Shown here: positions 32,190 through 40,897 of the stretch, piece by piece
How the letters are laid out: the number at the start of each line of letters is the position of its first letter
Position numbering within the stretch: the stretch's first letter is position 1
Notes under the pieces: generated by a model
The model's database searches: none
What the model saw: only the letters and a program-made list of their open reading frames with translations
Told to the model about the DNA's origin: nothing
Position numbers and translations under genes: made by a program
DNA from: Nocardia amamiensis
GTDB taxonomy: Bacteria; Actinomycetota; Actinomycetes; Mycobacteriales; Mycobacteriaceae
DNA: 64,000 bases
Direction: 5' to 3'
Assembly: GCF_015477605.1 (NCBI RefSeq)
Contig: NZ_JADLQX010000016.1
Coordinates: forward strand, 142,116 to 206,115

Positions 32190-33884
32190 ATGTCCGCATT
32201 CGACTACGACGTGGTGGTGATCGGTTCCGGCTTCGGCGGCAGCGTGAGCGCCCTGCGGCTCACCGAGAAGGGCTACCGGGTCGGCGTTCTCGAAGCAGGT
32301 CGCCGGTGGCACCCGGAGGACATCCCGCGCACGAATTGGAATGTGCGCGAATCGATCTGGGCGCCACGCCTGGGGCTCACCGGCCCGCAGCGGATCAGCG
32401 TGCTCGGCAAGTGCGCCGTATTCTCCGGCGCGGGTGTCGGCGGCGGTTCGCTGATCTACGGCAACACGCTCTACGAACCGCTGCCGAACTTCTACACCGA
32501 CCGGCAGTGGGCCCACATCACCGATTGGCGCGCGGAGCTGGCGCCGTACTACGACCAGGCCAAGCGCATGCTCGGCGTCGCGCCCAATCCCCGGACCACC
32601 CCGGCCGACGAGGTGATCAAGGAGATCGCCGAGGATCTCGGCGTCGCCGACACCTTCCATCCGACCGATGTCGGCGTGTTCTTCAACGAGAGCGATCCGG
32701 GCACGGAGGTCGACGATCCCTACTTCGGTGGCGCCGGGCCGCGCCGCACCGGTTGCGTGCACTGCGCGCGCTGCTTCACCGGCTGCCCGCACAACGCCAA
32801 GAACACGACCACCACCAACTACCTCTACCTGGCCGAACAGGCGGGCGCGCAGGTGCATCCGCTGACCACCGCCACCGCCGTCCGCCCGCTGCCCGGCGGC
32901 GGCTATGCGGTCGGCACCGAGCGGTCCGGCCGCTGGATCCGCAAGCAGCCCACGACCTTCACCGCCGAGCAGGTGGTGTTCGCCGGCGCCGCCCTCGGCA
33001 CCCAGAAGCTACTGCACAAGATGCGCGACGACGGGATACTGCCGCACCTGTCGCCCCGGCTCGGCGAGCTGACCCGCAGCAACTCCGAGGCGATCCTCAA
33101 CGTGGTCAGCCGCACCCGCCGCGATTTCGCCGAGGGCATCGCGATCACCTCCTCGATCCACCCGGAGGCCGCCACCCATGTCGAGGTGTGCCACTACGGC
33201 AAAGGGCAGAACGCGCTGTTCCCGATGTCGGTGCCGATCGTGGACGGCGGCGCCTTCCGCTTCCTGCGCTTCCTGCTGGCCATCCTGCTGCACCCGCTGG
33301 TCTTCCTGCGCAGCCTCAACGCACGGCACGCGTCGGAGAAGTCGGTGATCCTGCTGGTCATGCAGTCGTTGGACAACTCGCTGACCTCGTTCCGCCGCCG
33401 CGGGCTGCTGCGCACGAAGCAGGGCACCGGTGAGCCGAATCCGACCTGGATCCCGCTGGCGCACGAGATCGGCCGCCGGTTCGGCGCGAAGGTCGACGGG
33501 GATATCCACGGCCTGGTCATGGACGTGTTCAACATTCCGGCCACCGCCCACTACATCGGCGGATGCGTCATCGGCGACGATCCGGGAAGCGGCGTGGTGG
33601 ACCCCTACCAGCGGGTCTACGGGCATCCCGGCCTGCACGTGGCGGACGGTTCCGCGGTCACCGCCAACCTCGGCGTGAACCCGTCGCTGACCATCACCGC
33701 GCAGGCGGAGCGGGCGATGGCGTTCTGGCCCAACCGCGGCGAACCCGACACCCGGCCGGAACTGGGCGCGGCCTACCGGCGCATCGCGGCGGTGCCGCCC
33801 GCGCGTCCCGCGGTGCCCGCGGCGGCTCCCGGCGCGCTGCGGCTGCCGATCGAGCCGGTAGCACCGCCGGTCACGGCGACCTGA
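32190..33884 (+). CDS. choD: GMC-family oxidoreductase, ChoD-like (putative cholesterol oxidase)
   Basis: A 564-residue flavoprotein closely matching M. tuberculosis ChoD (Rv3409c). FAD-binding: YDVVVIGSGFGGSVSALRLT and VLEAGRRWHP; GAGVGGGSLIYGNTL; C-terminal GGCVIGDDPGSGVVDPY and VADGSAVTANLGVNPSLTIT. An unusual CxxCxxCxxxCP cluster stands at Cys189, 192, 195 and 199 (TGCVHCARCFTGCPHNAKN). It has no signal peptide, so it acts in the cytoplasm. ATG 32190 follows GAGAGGAAG; a GTG at 32172 is in frame. The exact substrate (sterol or related lipid) is not shown. Confidence 0.92.
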   Translation: MSAFDYDVVVIGSGFGGSVSALRLTEKGYRVGVLEAGRRWHPEDIPRTNWNVRESIWAPRLGLTGPQRISVLGKCAVFSGAGVGGGSLIYGNTLYEPLPNFYTDRQWAHITDWRAELAPYYDQAKRMLGVAPNPRTTPADEVIKEIAEDLGVADTFHPTDVGVFFNESDPGTEVDDPYFGGAGPRRTGCVHCARCFTGCPHNAKNTTTTNYLYLAEQAGAQVHPLTTATAVRPLPGGGYAVGTERSGRWIRKQPTTFTAEQVVFAGAALGTQKLLHKMRDDGILPHLSPRLGELTRSNSEAILNVVSRTRRDFAEGIAITSSIHPEAATHVEVCHYGKGQNALFPMSVPIVDGGAFRFLRFLLAILLHPLVFLRSLNARHASEKSVILLVMQSLDNSLTSFRRRGLLRTKQGTGEPNPTWIPLAHEIGRRFGAKVDGDIHGLVMDVFNIPATAHYIGGCVIGDDPGSGVVDPYQRVYGHPGLHVADGSAVTANLGVNPSLTITAQAERAMAFWPNRGEPDTRPELGAAYRRIAAVPPARPAVPAAAPGALRLPIEPVAPPVTAT

Positions 33885-33934
33885 GGCCGACACCACACCG
33901 GCGCACGGCCCGCAACCGGCTAGCGTGATCCGTT

Positions 33935-35332
33935 GTGTCAGACAGTGGTATCGACCTGCGCTCCTTTGTGCCGGCGGAGGAGGTCCGCGCCAAGGGGCGC
34001 GCGCTGCGTCAGCGGGTTCCGGTCACCGCACGGGATCGGGAGGCGACCGGCGCGCGTCGTCCGGACGTGCTCGCCTTCCTCGAGGCGAGCAACGCGGGGC
34101 GGCTGCCGCACCTGATACCGCTGCGCATCGGGCGGATGGCGGCCTCACCGTTCACCTTCTACCGTGGCGCGGCCGGTTTGATGGCAGCTGATCTGGCCGG
34201 CGGCCCGGACAGTGGCCTGCGCGCGCAGTTGTGCGGCGACGCGCATGCGGCCAACTTCGGCCTGTACGGCACGGCGCGAGGCGAAATCATCATGGACATC
34301 AACGATTTCGACGAAACCGTGGTTGGTCCGTGGGAATGGGATCTGGAGCGCCTCGCGGCCAGCCTGGTGCTGGCGGGACGCGAGTCCGGCGCCGATACCG
34401 ACGACTGCCGCACCGCGGCGCGTGACGCCGCCCGTTCCTACCGCCTCGCCGTCGACGCGCTCGCCGCGATGCCGTTCATGGAGTCCTGGAGCGCGCTTCC
34501 GGACGAATCGGTGATCACCAGGGCCAAGGCCGACGACCTGCTCGACGACTTCAAGAAAGCGGCGAAGAAGGCGCGCAAGAACACCAGCGCCAAGGTGGTG
34601 GCCAAGTGGACCGAGCACCTCGATGACCACCAGACCGGTATCCGCAAGCACCGATTCGTCAGCGACCCGCCGATTCTCACCGAGGTGGACGCGCACGTCG
34701 CCGAGGCGGTGACCGGCGGACTGGAGCGCTACGCGGGAAGCCTGCACGAATCCCGGCGCAATCTGCTGGCCAGATTCGCGGTGTCCGACGTCGCGTTCCG
34801 GATCGTCGGCACCGGCAGCGTCGGCTTGCACACCTATCTCGCGCTGCTGCACGGCAACGACGGCGAGGCGTTGGTGCTACAGGTGAAGCAGGCCAATCCC
34901 TCGGCGCTGGCCCCGTTCCTGCCCACCCGCCCGGTGCCGCACGAGGGTGAGCGAATCGTGCAGGGCGCCAGGCTGGTTCAGTCCGAATCGGACATCCTGC
35001 TGGGGTGGACCGCATTCGACCCGACCGGCGACGGCGTCGAATTGCCTTTCATAGTGCGGCAATTCCGCAATTTGAAGGGCAGCATCGATCCTGCCGAACT
35101 GCCCGCGAGCGACCTCGACGACTACGGAAGGCTCGCGGGCGCGCTGCTGGCGAGGGCTCATTCGCGCTCGCTGGATCCACGCCTGCTGTCGGGATATCTG
35201 GACGGCGACGAGCGTTTCGACGACGCGGTGGCCGCGTTCGCGGTGCGGTACGCCGATCGGACCGAGGCGGATCACGCCACCCTGGTCGACGCCGTCCGAG
35301 CGGGTCGCATCACGGCCGAAGAGCCGGAGTAA
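33935..35332 (+). CDS. DUF2252 family protein
   Basis: A 465-residue protein with the kinase-like motifs of DUF2252: LCGDAHAANFGLYGTARGEI (HGDxHxxN type) and IIMDINDFDETVVGPWEWDL (catalytic Asp and metal Asp), plus VGTGSVGLHTYLALLHGNDG. The family is distantly related to aminoglycoside phosphotransferase/CotH-type kinases, so it may phosphorylate a small molecule or protein (inference). GTG 33935 has a TAGCGT -10-like hexamer about 10 bases upstream, so a leaderless start is possible. It follows the choD gene by 50 bases and may be co-transcribed. Confidence 0.9.
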   Translation: MSDSGIDLRSFVPAEEVRAKGRALRQRVPVTARDREATGARRPDVLAFLEASNAGRLPHLIPLRIGRMAASPFTFYRGAAGLMAADLAGGPDSGLRAQLCGDAHAANFGLYGTARGEIIMDINDFDETVVGPWEWDLERLAASLVLAGRESGADTDDCRTAARDAARSYRLAVDALAAMPFMESWSALPDESVITRAKADDLLDDFKKAAKKARKNTSAKVVAKWTEHLDDHQTGIRKHRFVSDPPILTEVDAHVAEAVTGGLERYAGSLHESRRNLLARFAVSDVAFRIVGTGSVGLHTYLALLHGNDGEALVLQVKQANPSALAPFLPTRPVPHEGERIVQGARLVQSESDILLGWTAFDPTGDGVELPFIVRQFRNLKGSIDPAELPASDLDDYGRLAGALLARAHSRSLDPRLLSGYLDGDERFDDAVAAFAVRYADRTEADHATLVDAVRAGRITAEEPE

Positions 35333-35453
35333 CGGCAAGCGCCGCGGCCGCGGAATCCGGCTCAACACGCCGAGTGTTGGCCTGGGCGCGGCGAACTCGG
35401 TGCGGCACCTCGTATTCTTTCCCCTGTCGGGTCGACGTGAAGGGCGGTCGCCA

Positions 35454-36350
35454 ATGCTCGTGCGAGTGCAGAACGCCGCAGGCACCAATGCCGAGCGAGC
35501 GCTGATCGATTGGCTGCGCACCTGGAAGGACCCGGATAGTCCGCACGGTGTCGCGACGATCACCTGCAGCCTGTTCCACAAGGACCGGCTGCATCCTTTC
35601 GATGCCGTGATCTGGACGCCGACCAGCTGCGTGGTCATCGAGGCCGACGCGCTCGTGGCCAGGCAGGACGGCGTGCTCGAGGTCCCGCTGAACGGGCCGT
35701 GGACGATCAACGGCGAGCCGGCGGCGATGGAGAGCCGCGACCGCCGCACACCGCTGGAGAAGTCGCGGGAGCACACCTTCGCATTGCAGGAATGGCTGGC
35801 CGCCCGCGGTCTCGGGCAGCGTGTCGTGCACGGCGTCGCGCTGGTGGTCCCGCTGCCCGGCGCTCAGCTGCGGCTGGAGCAGGCCTGGGCCGACCCGAGT
35901 TTCGACGTGATCATCGGCGACGACCCGTCCCGGCTGCGGCACTATTTCGACGCGCTCGCCGCGGAGGAGAAATTCCTCTGGACCGCCAATGACGTCGCCA
36001 TCGCGTTCCGCGGGCTGGGCATCCTGCCCTTTCTGCCCGCCCCGCAGGACCTGCTCGCCGAGGGCTTCCTCGGTCCGATCGACATCAAGCTCTGGCACGG
36101 CGGCCCCAACCAGGCGCAGGCGGAGGCGTACGCCGAGGAGCTCGCGCAGTTGGAACGGGACGCGCAGGCATCCGCCTTCGTCGTCCGGGCGCCCTGGTAC
36201 AGCCCGTGGAAGCTGTATCCGCGGGAGCCGGGGGATCTCGATTTCGGCCGCGCGGTGATGCGCACCGTTCTCGCGATCGGGATGGTCATCGTTTTCGTCT
36301 GGGTCCTGTGGTTCGTCGTCACCGCGATCACGACCTACGGACCCGGCTGA
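35454..36350 (+). CDS. NERD-like protein with C-terminal membrane helix
   Basis: A 298-residue protein. The first half looks like a nuclease-related NERD domain (QNAAGTNAERALIDWLRTWK, HPFDAVIWTPTSCVVIEADA, ALVVPLPGAQLRL) in weak form; the usual catalytic Lys of the PD-(D/E)xK core is replaced (VIEADA), so it may not be active. The C-terminus has one membrane helix (AIGMVIVFVWVLWFVVTAI). ATG 35454 follows AGGGCGG. It lies 121 bases after the DUF2252 gene in the same direction. Confidence 0.75.
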   Translation: MLVRVQNAAGTNAERALIDWLRTWKDPDSPHGVATITCSLFHKDRLHPFDAVIWTPTSCVVIEADALVARQDGVLEVPLNGPWTINGEPAAMESRDRRTPLEKSREHTFALQEWLAARGLGQRVVHGVALVVPLPGAQLRLEQAWADPSFDVIIGDDPSRLRHYFDALAAEEKFLWTANDVAIAFRGLGILPFLPAPQDLLAEGFLGPIDIKLWHGGPNQAQAEAYAEELAQLERDAQASAFVVRAPWYSPWKLYPREPGDLDFGRAVMRTVLAIGMVIVFVWVLWFVVTAITTYGPG

Positions 36351-36413
36351 GCGGTCGGAGAGGGGCACCGGTTCGGTAGCCGGCGCGGGCCGTTGGCTCG
36401 CTATCGTCGACCG

Positions 36414-37109
36414 GTGCTCGCAGTCAGGCAGACCGGTCGGGGAAACAACGCGGCAACCGTCCATGCCGGTGTCGCTGCCACAGGCGTTGCCGCCACCGCA
36501 GCGATTCCTGCGACACTTCCTGCCGACGGAGGACCCTCGGCGCTCGATCGCGCCATCGCCGATCCTGTCCACGCGGCACTCGACGCGCGACCAGGTGTCT
36601 ACGAAGCGCTCGTCGTCCCGAGCAATGGGTACGTCCTGCTGCCGCTGCTGATCCTGGCCTGCGTTTGGTTCGCTCGCCGTGGCGATCTACGACGCGCCGC
36701 GACGATGCTGGTCGTGCCGGAACTGGCGGTTGCGATCAATACCTGGCTACTGAAACCACTATGGGGGCGACAGTGGCATGACTATCTCGCCTACCCGAGT
36801 GGGCACACCGTCCATTTGGTCGCGATCGGGGCCACCTTCGTACTGCTGACGGAGCCGACGCACGCGCGGCGCGTGGTCGCCGCGGTGGCGACCGTCGCGA
36901 TGCCGGCGGCGGCTGTCGGCATGATCGGCCTCGGCTATCACCATGCGACGGACATTCTCGGCGGCATCGCGGCGGCGATCACGATGGCGATATCGCTGTG
37001 CTGGGCCGCCGGACTCCTGGACCGCGGTAAAGCCCGAGGCACCGCGACCCAGACATATGCGGCCGCCGAGCGCGCCCCGCGGCGGGGCGCCTCCGATCCC
37101 GTCGGCTAG
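36414..37109 (+). CDS. PAP2-family membrane phosphatase
   Basis: A 231-residue membrane protein with the three PAP2 phosphatase motifs: KPLWGRQW (KxxxxxxRP variant), YPSGHTVHLVAIG (PSGH), and GYHHATDILGGIAAAI (SRxxxxxHxxxD variant with His and Asp kept). About five hydrophobic segments surround them. It may remove phosphate from a lipid such as undecaprenyl pyrophosphate or phosphatidic acid. The start is uncertain: GTG 36414 is chosen, with a TATCGT -10-like hexamer just upstream; a TTG at 36393 is in frame. Confidence 0.85.
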   Translation: MLAVRQTGRGNNAATVHAGVAATGVAATAAIPATLPADGGPSALDRAIADPVHAALDARPGVYEALVVPSNGYVLLPLLILACVWFARRGDLRRAATMLVVPELAVAINTWLLKPLWGRQWHDYLAYPSGHTVHLVAIGATFVLLTEPTHARRVVAAVATVAMPAAAVGMIGLGYHHATDILGGIAAAITMAISLCWAAGLLDRGKARGTATQTYAAAERAPRRGASDPVG

Positions 37110-37279
37110 GCGGCTGCCTCGGCTCCGCGGCCCGCCGCGGGCCTGCCGGACGGCTGCGCCCCCCTACACGCTGGCCTGTGCCTGCCCAGCGGCGGACAGG
37201 GACTCCTCCCGCGCGCCCGTTATCCAGCCGCCTCTGCCCTACTGCCACAGGGTCGGAAACAGCCTTCGTCTGGATGCCC

Positions 37280-39211
37280 TCAGGTCCGGTCGTACACGCT
37301 GGCGTCGTCGAGCATGGCCGCGCGCAGCATCGACTCGGGGACGCCCATGGCCTCGACCAGGGTCAGCGCATGCGGGCGCAGCCGGTCGACCAGTTCGTTC
37401 ACACCGCGGCGCACCGCCTTGGCCCGCTCCACCGACATGAACCGGTGCATGATGAACCAGGCCTGGCTCTCCTCGATGATCGAGTAGACGTACAGGTCGC
37501 ACATCGATCCGGCGAGTTCGCGCGCGTCCGGATCGTCGATGCCCGCGATGCCCTCGATGAAGGCCTCCAGCACCAAGCGGTCGATGTGCGCCGCGCCCGC
37601 GGCCAGGATGTGGTCCTGGGCGTTGTTGAACGCTTCGAACGGGCGGGTGTCCTGGGCTCGCGCGCGCAGCCGGTGTGCCGCGGTCCGGACCAGATAGTCC
37701 TCGCGGTCGGCCAACAGCTGCAGTTGCACGGCCCGGCGCGACAGGTCACCGTCGTCGACGGACTCGCCACTGCGGTCTCGGAGGGTCTGGATCAGCTGGC
37801 GCACGCCCGATCGTTTGCGCACCACGTCACCGGCCATGGTGGCGGCGAAACGCACCCAGCCCAAGGCGTCCAGGTCGCGGATCTCGTCGGCGTAGGCGGT
37901 GAGCAGTTCCTTGGCCACCAGTTGGGTGAGCACGACGTTGTCACCTTCGAAGGTGGTGAACACATCGGTGTCGGCTTTCAGCGTGACCAGCCGGTTCTCC
38001 GTGAGATAGCCCGCGCCGCCGCATGCTTCGCGGCATTCCTGGATGGCGCGGGTGGCGTGCCTGGTCTGCGCGACCTTCAGGCCCGCGGCGCGCTTCTCCA
38101 GCGCACGCTGCGCGCCCGGCTCCAGATCCTGGCCGGTCTGCACCAGATGCATCCGGCGCACCAGGTCGTTCTGCGCGAACGCGAGCGCGTACGACTTCGC
38201 GAGCAGCGGCAGCAGGCGGCGCTGATGGCTGCGGTAGTCCAGCAGAACGGTTTCCACGCCGGTGTCGGGGTCGGCGAACTGGCGGCGCTTCAGCGCGTAG
38301 CGCACCGCGATGCTCAGCGCGACGCGCGCACCGGCCGCCGCGGCGCCGCCGACGCTGACCCGGCCGCGCACCAGCGTGCCGAGCGTGGTGAAGAACCTGC
38401 GGCTGGGGTTATCGATCTCGGAGCTGTAGGTGCCGTCCGGCGCGACGTCGGCGTAGCGGTTGAGCAGGTTCTCCCGCGGGACCCGCACGTGATCGAACGC
38501 GATGCGCCCGTTGTCCACGCCTGGCAGGCCGCCCTTGAGTCCGTCATCGATGGTGGTCACGCCGGGCAGGTCGGCGCCGTTCTCGTCCCGGATCGGCACC
38601 AGCAGGCAGTGCACGCCCTGGTTCTCGCCATTGGTGATCAGCTGCGCGAAAACCGCTGCCATCCTGGCGTGTTCGGCCGCGCCGCCGATGTAGTCCTTGC
38701 GCGCCGACGGCGTCGGCGAGTGCACCACGAACTCCTCGGTCCGCGGATCGTAGGTCGCGGTGGTCTCCAGGTTCGCGACGTCGCTGCCGTGTCCGGATTC
38801 GGTCATGGCGAAGCACCCGAGCAGATCCAGCGAGATCAACTGTTCGATGTACTCCCGGTGCCGTTCGGTGCCGAGGTTCTCCACCGCGCCGCCGAACAGT
38901 CCCCATTGCACACCTGATTTCACCCATAGCGACAGATCCGCGTAGGCCAGCATCTCCAGGCCGACCACCGCCGCCCCGGGTTCGCCGGTGCCGCCGTGCT
39001 CCCGGCGGAATCCGCGCTCGGCGAATCCCATCGTCGCGATGACCCGCATCTGGTCGAGCACCCGCGCCCGCGCCGCCTTGTAATCCAAGGACGGGTCCGC
39101 GGTGAACTCCTCGCCCGCCAGCAGGATTCGAGCTTCTTCCCGGACCGCCGCCCAGGGTCCGTCCAGTGCCGCGCGTAGGTGTTCCGCCGTCGTCGTCGTG
39201 CTGGTCGTCAT
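37280..39211 (-). CDS. Acyl-CoA oxidase/dehydrogenase-type flavoprotein, long form
   Basis: A 643-residue protein of acyl-CoA oxidase size: an N-terminal helical domain, the FAD segment LGCFAMTESGHGSDVANLET, FDHVRVPRENLLNRYADVAP, the C-terminal CREACGGAGYLTENRLVTLK and the oxidase-type DVFTTFEGDNVVLTQLVAKE, then an extra helical domain of about 190 residues. The FEGDN loop holds the catalytic Glu of the acyl-CoA oxidase branch. It probably begins beta-oxidation of long or branched acyl-CoA. ATG 39211 has TATCGT about 8 bases upstream, so a leaderless start is likely. It is divergent from the TetR gene at 39312. Confidence 0.93.
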   Translation of the reverse strand: MTTSTTTTAEHLRAALDGPWAAVREEARILLAGEEFTADPSLDYKAARARVLDQMRVIATMGFAERGFRREHGGTGEPGAAVVGLEMLAYADLSLWVKSGVQWGLFGGAVENLGTERHREYIEQLISLDLLGCFAMTESGHGSDVANLETTATYDPRTEEFVVHSPTPSARKDYIGGAAEHARMAAVFAQLITNGENQGVHCLLVPIRDENGADLPGVTTIDDGLKGGLPGVDNGRIAFDHVRVPRENLLNRYADVAPDGTYSSEIDNPSRRFFTTLGTLVRGRVSVGGAAAAGARVALSIAVRYALKRRQFADPDTGVETVLLDYRSHQRRLLPLLAKSYALAFAQNDLVRRMHLVQTGQDLEPGAQRALEKRAAGLKVAQTRHATRAIQECREACGGAGYLTENRLVTLKADTDVFTTFEGDNVVLTQLVAKELLTAYADEIRDLDALGWVRFAATMAGDVVRKRSGVRQLIQTLRDRSGESVDDGDLSRRAVQLQLLADREDYLVRTAAHRLRARAQDTRPFEAFNNAQDHILAAGAAHIDRLVLEAFIEGIAGIDDPDARELAGSMCDLYVYSIIEESQAWFIMHRFMSVERAKAVRRGVNELVDRLRPHALTLVEAMGVPESMLRAAMLDDASVYDRT

Positions 39212-39282
39212 GACTCGACGATAGCCCGGTACACGGACCCGAAACGGTTGACGTGACAAGTCCTCGTATGCTCTTGCAAGGA

Positions 39283-39300
39283 ATTGAACGAGTGTTTAAT
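39283..39300. promoter_or_regulatory. Inverted repeat between the oxidase and TetR genes
   Basis: ATTGAAC and GTTTAAT are arms (6 of 7 paired) around gagt. It lies 12 bases before the TetR GTG and 72 bases before the ATG of the divergent oxidase. A TetR dimer could shut down its own operon here (inference). Confidence 0.55.
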
Positions 39301-39311
39301 ATACTGAACAT

Positions 39312-39965
39312 GTGTTTGATCGACAGCCCGTTCCGCAAGGATCCGCCGCGGATCTGACCACCGCGGCCCGCATTCGCGATTCCGCGATCGAGGTATTCGG
39401 CGAATACGGATTCCAGGTCGGAGTCCGCAAAATCGCCGCCGCCGCCGGGGTCTCCCCCGGGTTGGTCAACCATCACTTCGGCTCCAAGGACGGACTGCGC
39501 GCCGCCTGCGACGACCGGGTGCTGCAGCTGATCCGGGACGAGAAGATCAAGGCGATCACCGCGTCATCGGTCGCGTCGGGCATGCTCAACGCCCTCGCCG
39601 AGATCGAGTCGTACGCGCCGCTGGTGGCCTACATGGTGCGCAGCCTCCAAGCCGGTGGGCCGATGGCGGAATCGCTGTTCGACCACATGGCCGCCGATGC
39701 CGAGGTCTATCTCGAGAAGGGCGTCGAGGCGGGCAGGGTCAAACCCAGCCGTGACCCCGCGGCGCGCGCCAGATACCTCATGATGCTGAACGTCGGCGCG
39801 ACCCTGCTGTTCATGCAGCTGCGCCAGCACCGTGGCGAACCGATCGACTATCGCAAGGCGATTCGCGAACTCACCGAAGAACTCACTCCACCGGCTCTGG
39901 AGTTCTACACCCAGGGCCTGCTCACCGATCCCACGATCTTGGACACGTTCACCAAGGAGAAGTGA
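39312..39965 (+). CDS. TetR-family regulator of the ABC exporter operon
   Basis: A 217-residue TetR protein: RIRDSAIEVFGEYGFQVGVR, then IAAAAGVSPGLVNHHFGSKD, and a helical ligand domain (LMMLNVGATLLFMQLRQHRG). It opens a three-gene operon with an ABC ATPase and a permease; the stop overlaps the ATPase ATG (TGATG). It is likely to repress the exporter until a drug or toxic compound binds. The inverted repeat 12 bases upstream is a candidate operator. Confidence 0.93.
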   Translation: MFDRQPVPQGSAADLTTAARIRDSAIEVFGEYGFQVGVRKIAAAAGVSPGLVNHHFGSKDGLRAACDDRVLQLIRDEKIKAITASSVASGMLNALAEIESYAPLVAYMVRSLQAGGPMAESLFDHMAADAEVYLEKGVEAGRVKPSRDPAARARYLMMLNVGATLLFMQLRQHRGEPIDYRKAIRELTEELTPPALEFYTQGLLTDPTILDTFTKEK

Positions 39966-40897
39966 TGTCCGACATCATCGAGGTCAGCGACCTCCGCAAG
40001 ACCTTCGGCCATGTCACCGCGCTGGACCGGCTGAACCTCACGGTCACCGAGGGCGAAATCCACGGCTTCCTCGGCCCCAACGGCGCGGGCAAGTCCACCA
40101 CCATCCGGGTGTTGCTGGGCATCCTACGGGCGACGGGCGGGCGCGCTCGGCTCTTCGGCCGTGACCCATGGGCCGACGCCGTCGCCCTGCATCACGAATT
40201 GGCTTATGTCCCAGGCGATGTCACGCTGTGGCCGTCGTTGTCCGGCGGGGAGACCATCGACCTGCTGGCCAGGATGCGCGGCGACATCAACCAGAAACGA
40301 CGCGCCGAGCTCATCGAGCGTTTCGACTTGGACCCACGCAAGAAGGCACGCACCTACTCCAAGGGCAACCGCCAGAAGGTCGCCTTGATCTCCGCGCTGG
40401 CCTCCGATGTCCGGCTGCTGCTGCTCGACGAGCCGACCTCGGGTCTCGACCCCTTGATGGAGCAGGTCTTCCGGGAGTGCGTGCACGAGGCGCAGGAGCG
40501 CGGCACGACCGTTCTGCTGTCCAGTCACATCCTGTCCGAGGTGGAGGTGCTGTGCGACCGGGTGACCATCATCCGGGCCGGGCGCACGGTGGAGAGCGGC
40601 TCACTGTCGGAGCTCCGTCATCTCTCGCGCACCTCGATCACCGCCGAATTGCTCGGCGACCCAGGCGATCTGAGCCGCATCCCGGGTGTGGAGGACATCG
40701 AACTCGACGGCGCCATGCTGCGCTGCCAGGTCGAGGGCGAGCACCTCGGGGAGCTGATCCGGGTGCTGGGCGACACCGGCGTGCGCAGTCTCATCAGCGC
40801 GCCACCGACGCTGGAAGAGCTGTTCCTGCGGCACTACCACGTCGACGGTGACAGCGCCGAGTCCGCCACGACCACCGGGGAGAAGGTGCGAGCATGA
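39965..40897 (+). CDS. ABC transporter ATPase of a drug-exporter type
   Basis: A 310-residue ATPase. Walker A is GPNGAGKST (37-45), the signature region YSKGNRQKV (131-139; a variant of LSGGQ) and Walker B LLLLDEPT (151-158). The C-terminal tail (DLSRIPGVEDIELDGAMLRC, LEELFLRHYHVDGD) is that of the drug-resistance ABC-A group. The partner permease gene overlaps it by four bases (ATGA). ATG 39965 is chosen because it overlaps the TetR TGA. Confidence 0.94.
   Translation: MSDIIEVSDLRKTFGHVTALDRLNLTVTEGEIHGFLGPNGAGKSTTIRVLLGILRATGGRARLFGRDPWADAVALHHELAYVPGDVTLWPSLSGGETIDLLARMRGDINQKRRAELIERFDLDPRKKARTYSKGNRQKVALISALASDVRLLLLDEPTSGLDPLMEQVFRECVHEAQERGTTVLLSSHILSEVEVLCDRVTIIRAGRTVESGSLSELRHLSRTSITAELLGDPGDLSRIPGVEDIELDGAMLRCQVEGEHLGELIRVLGDTGVRSLISAPPTLEELFLRHYHVDGDSAESATTTGEKVRA

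Noticed and set aside
37178..38917. Long plus-strand open frame opposite the acyl-CoA oxidase-type gene
   Set aside because: Antisense shadow; the minus-strand flavoprotein has clear family motifs.
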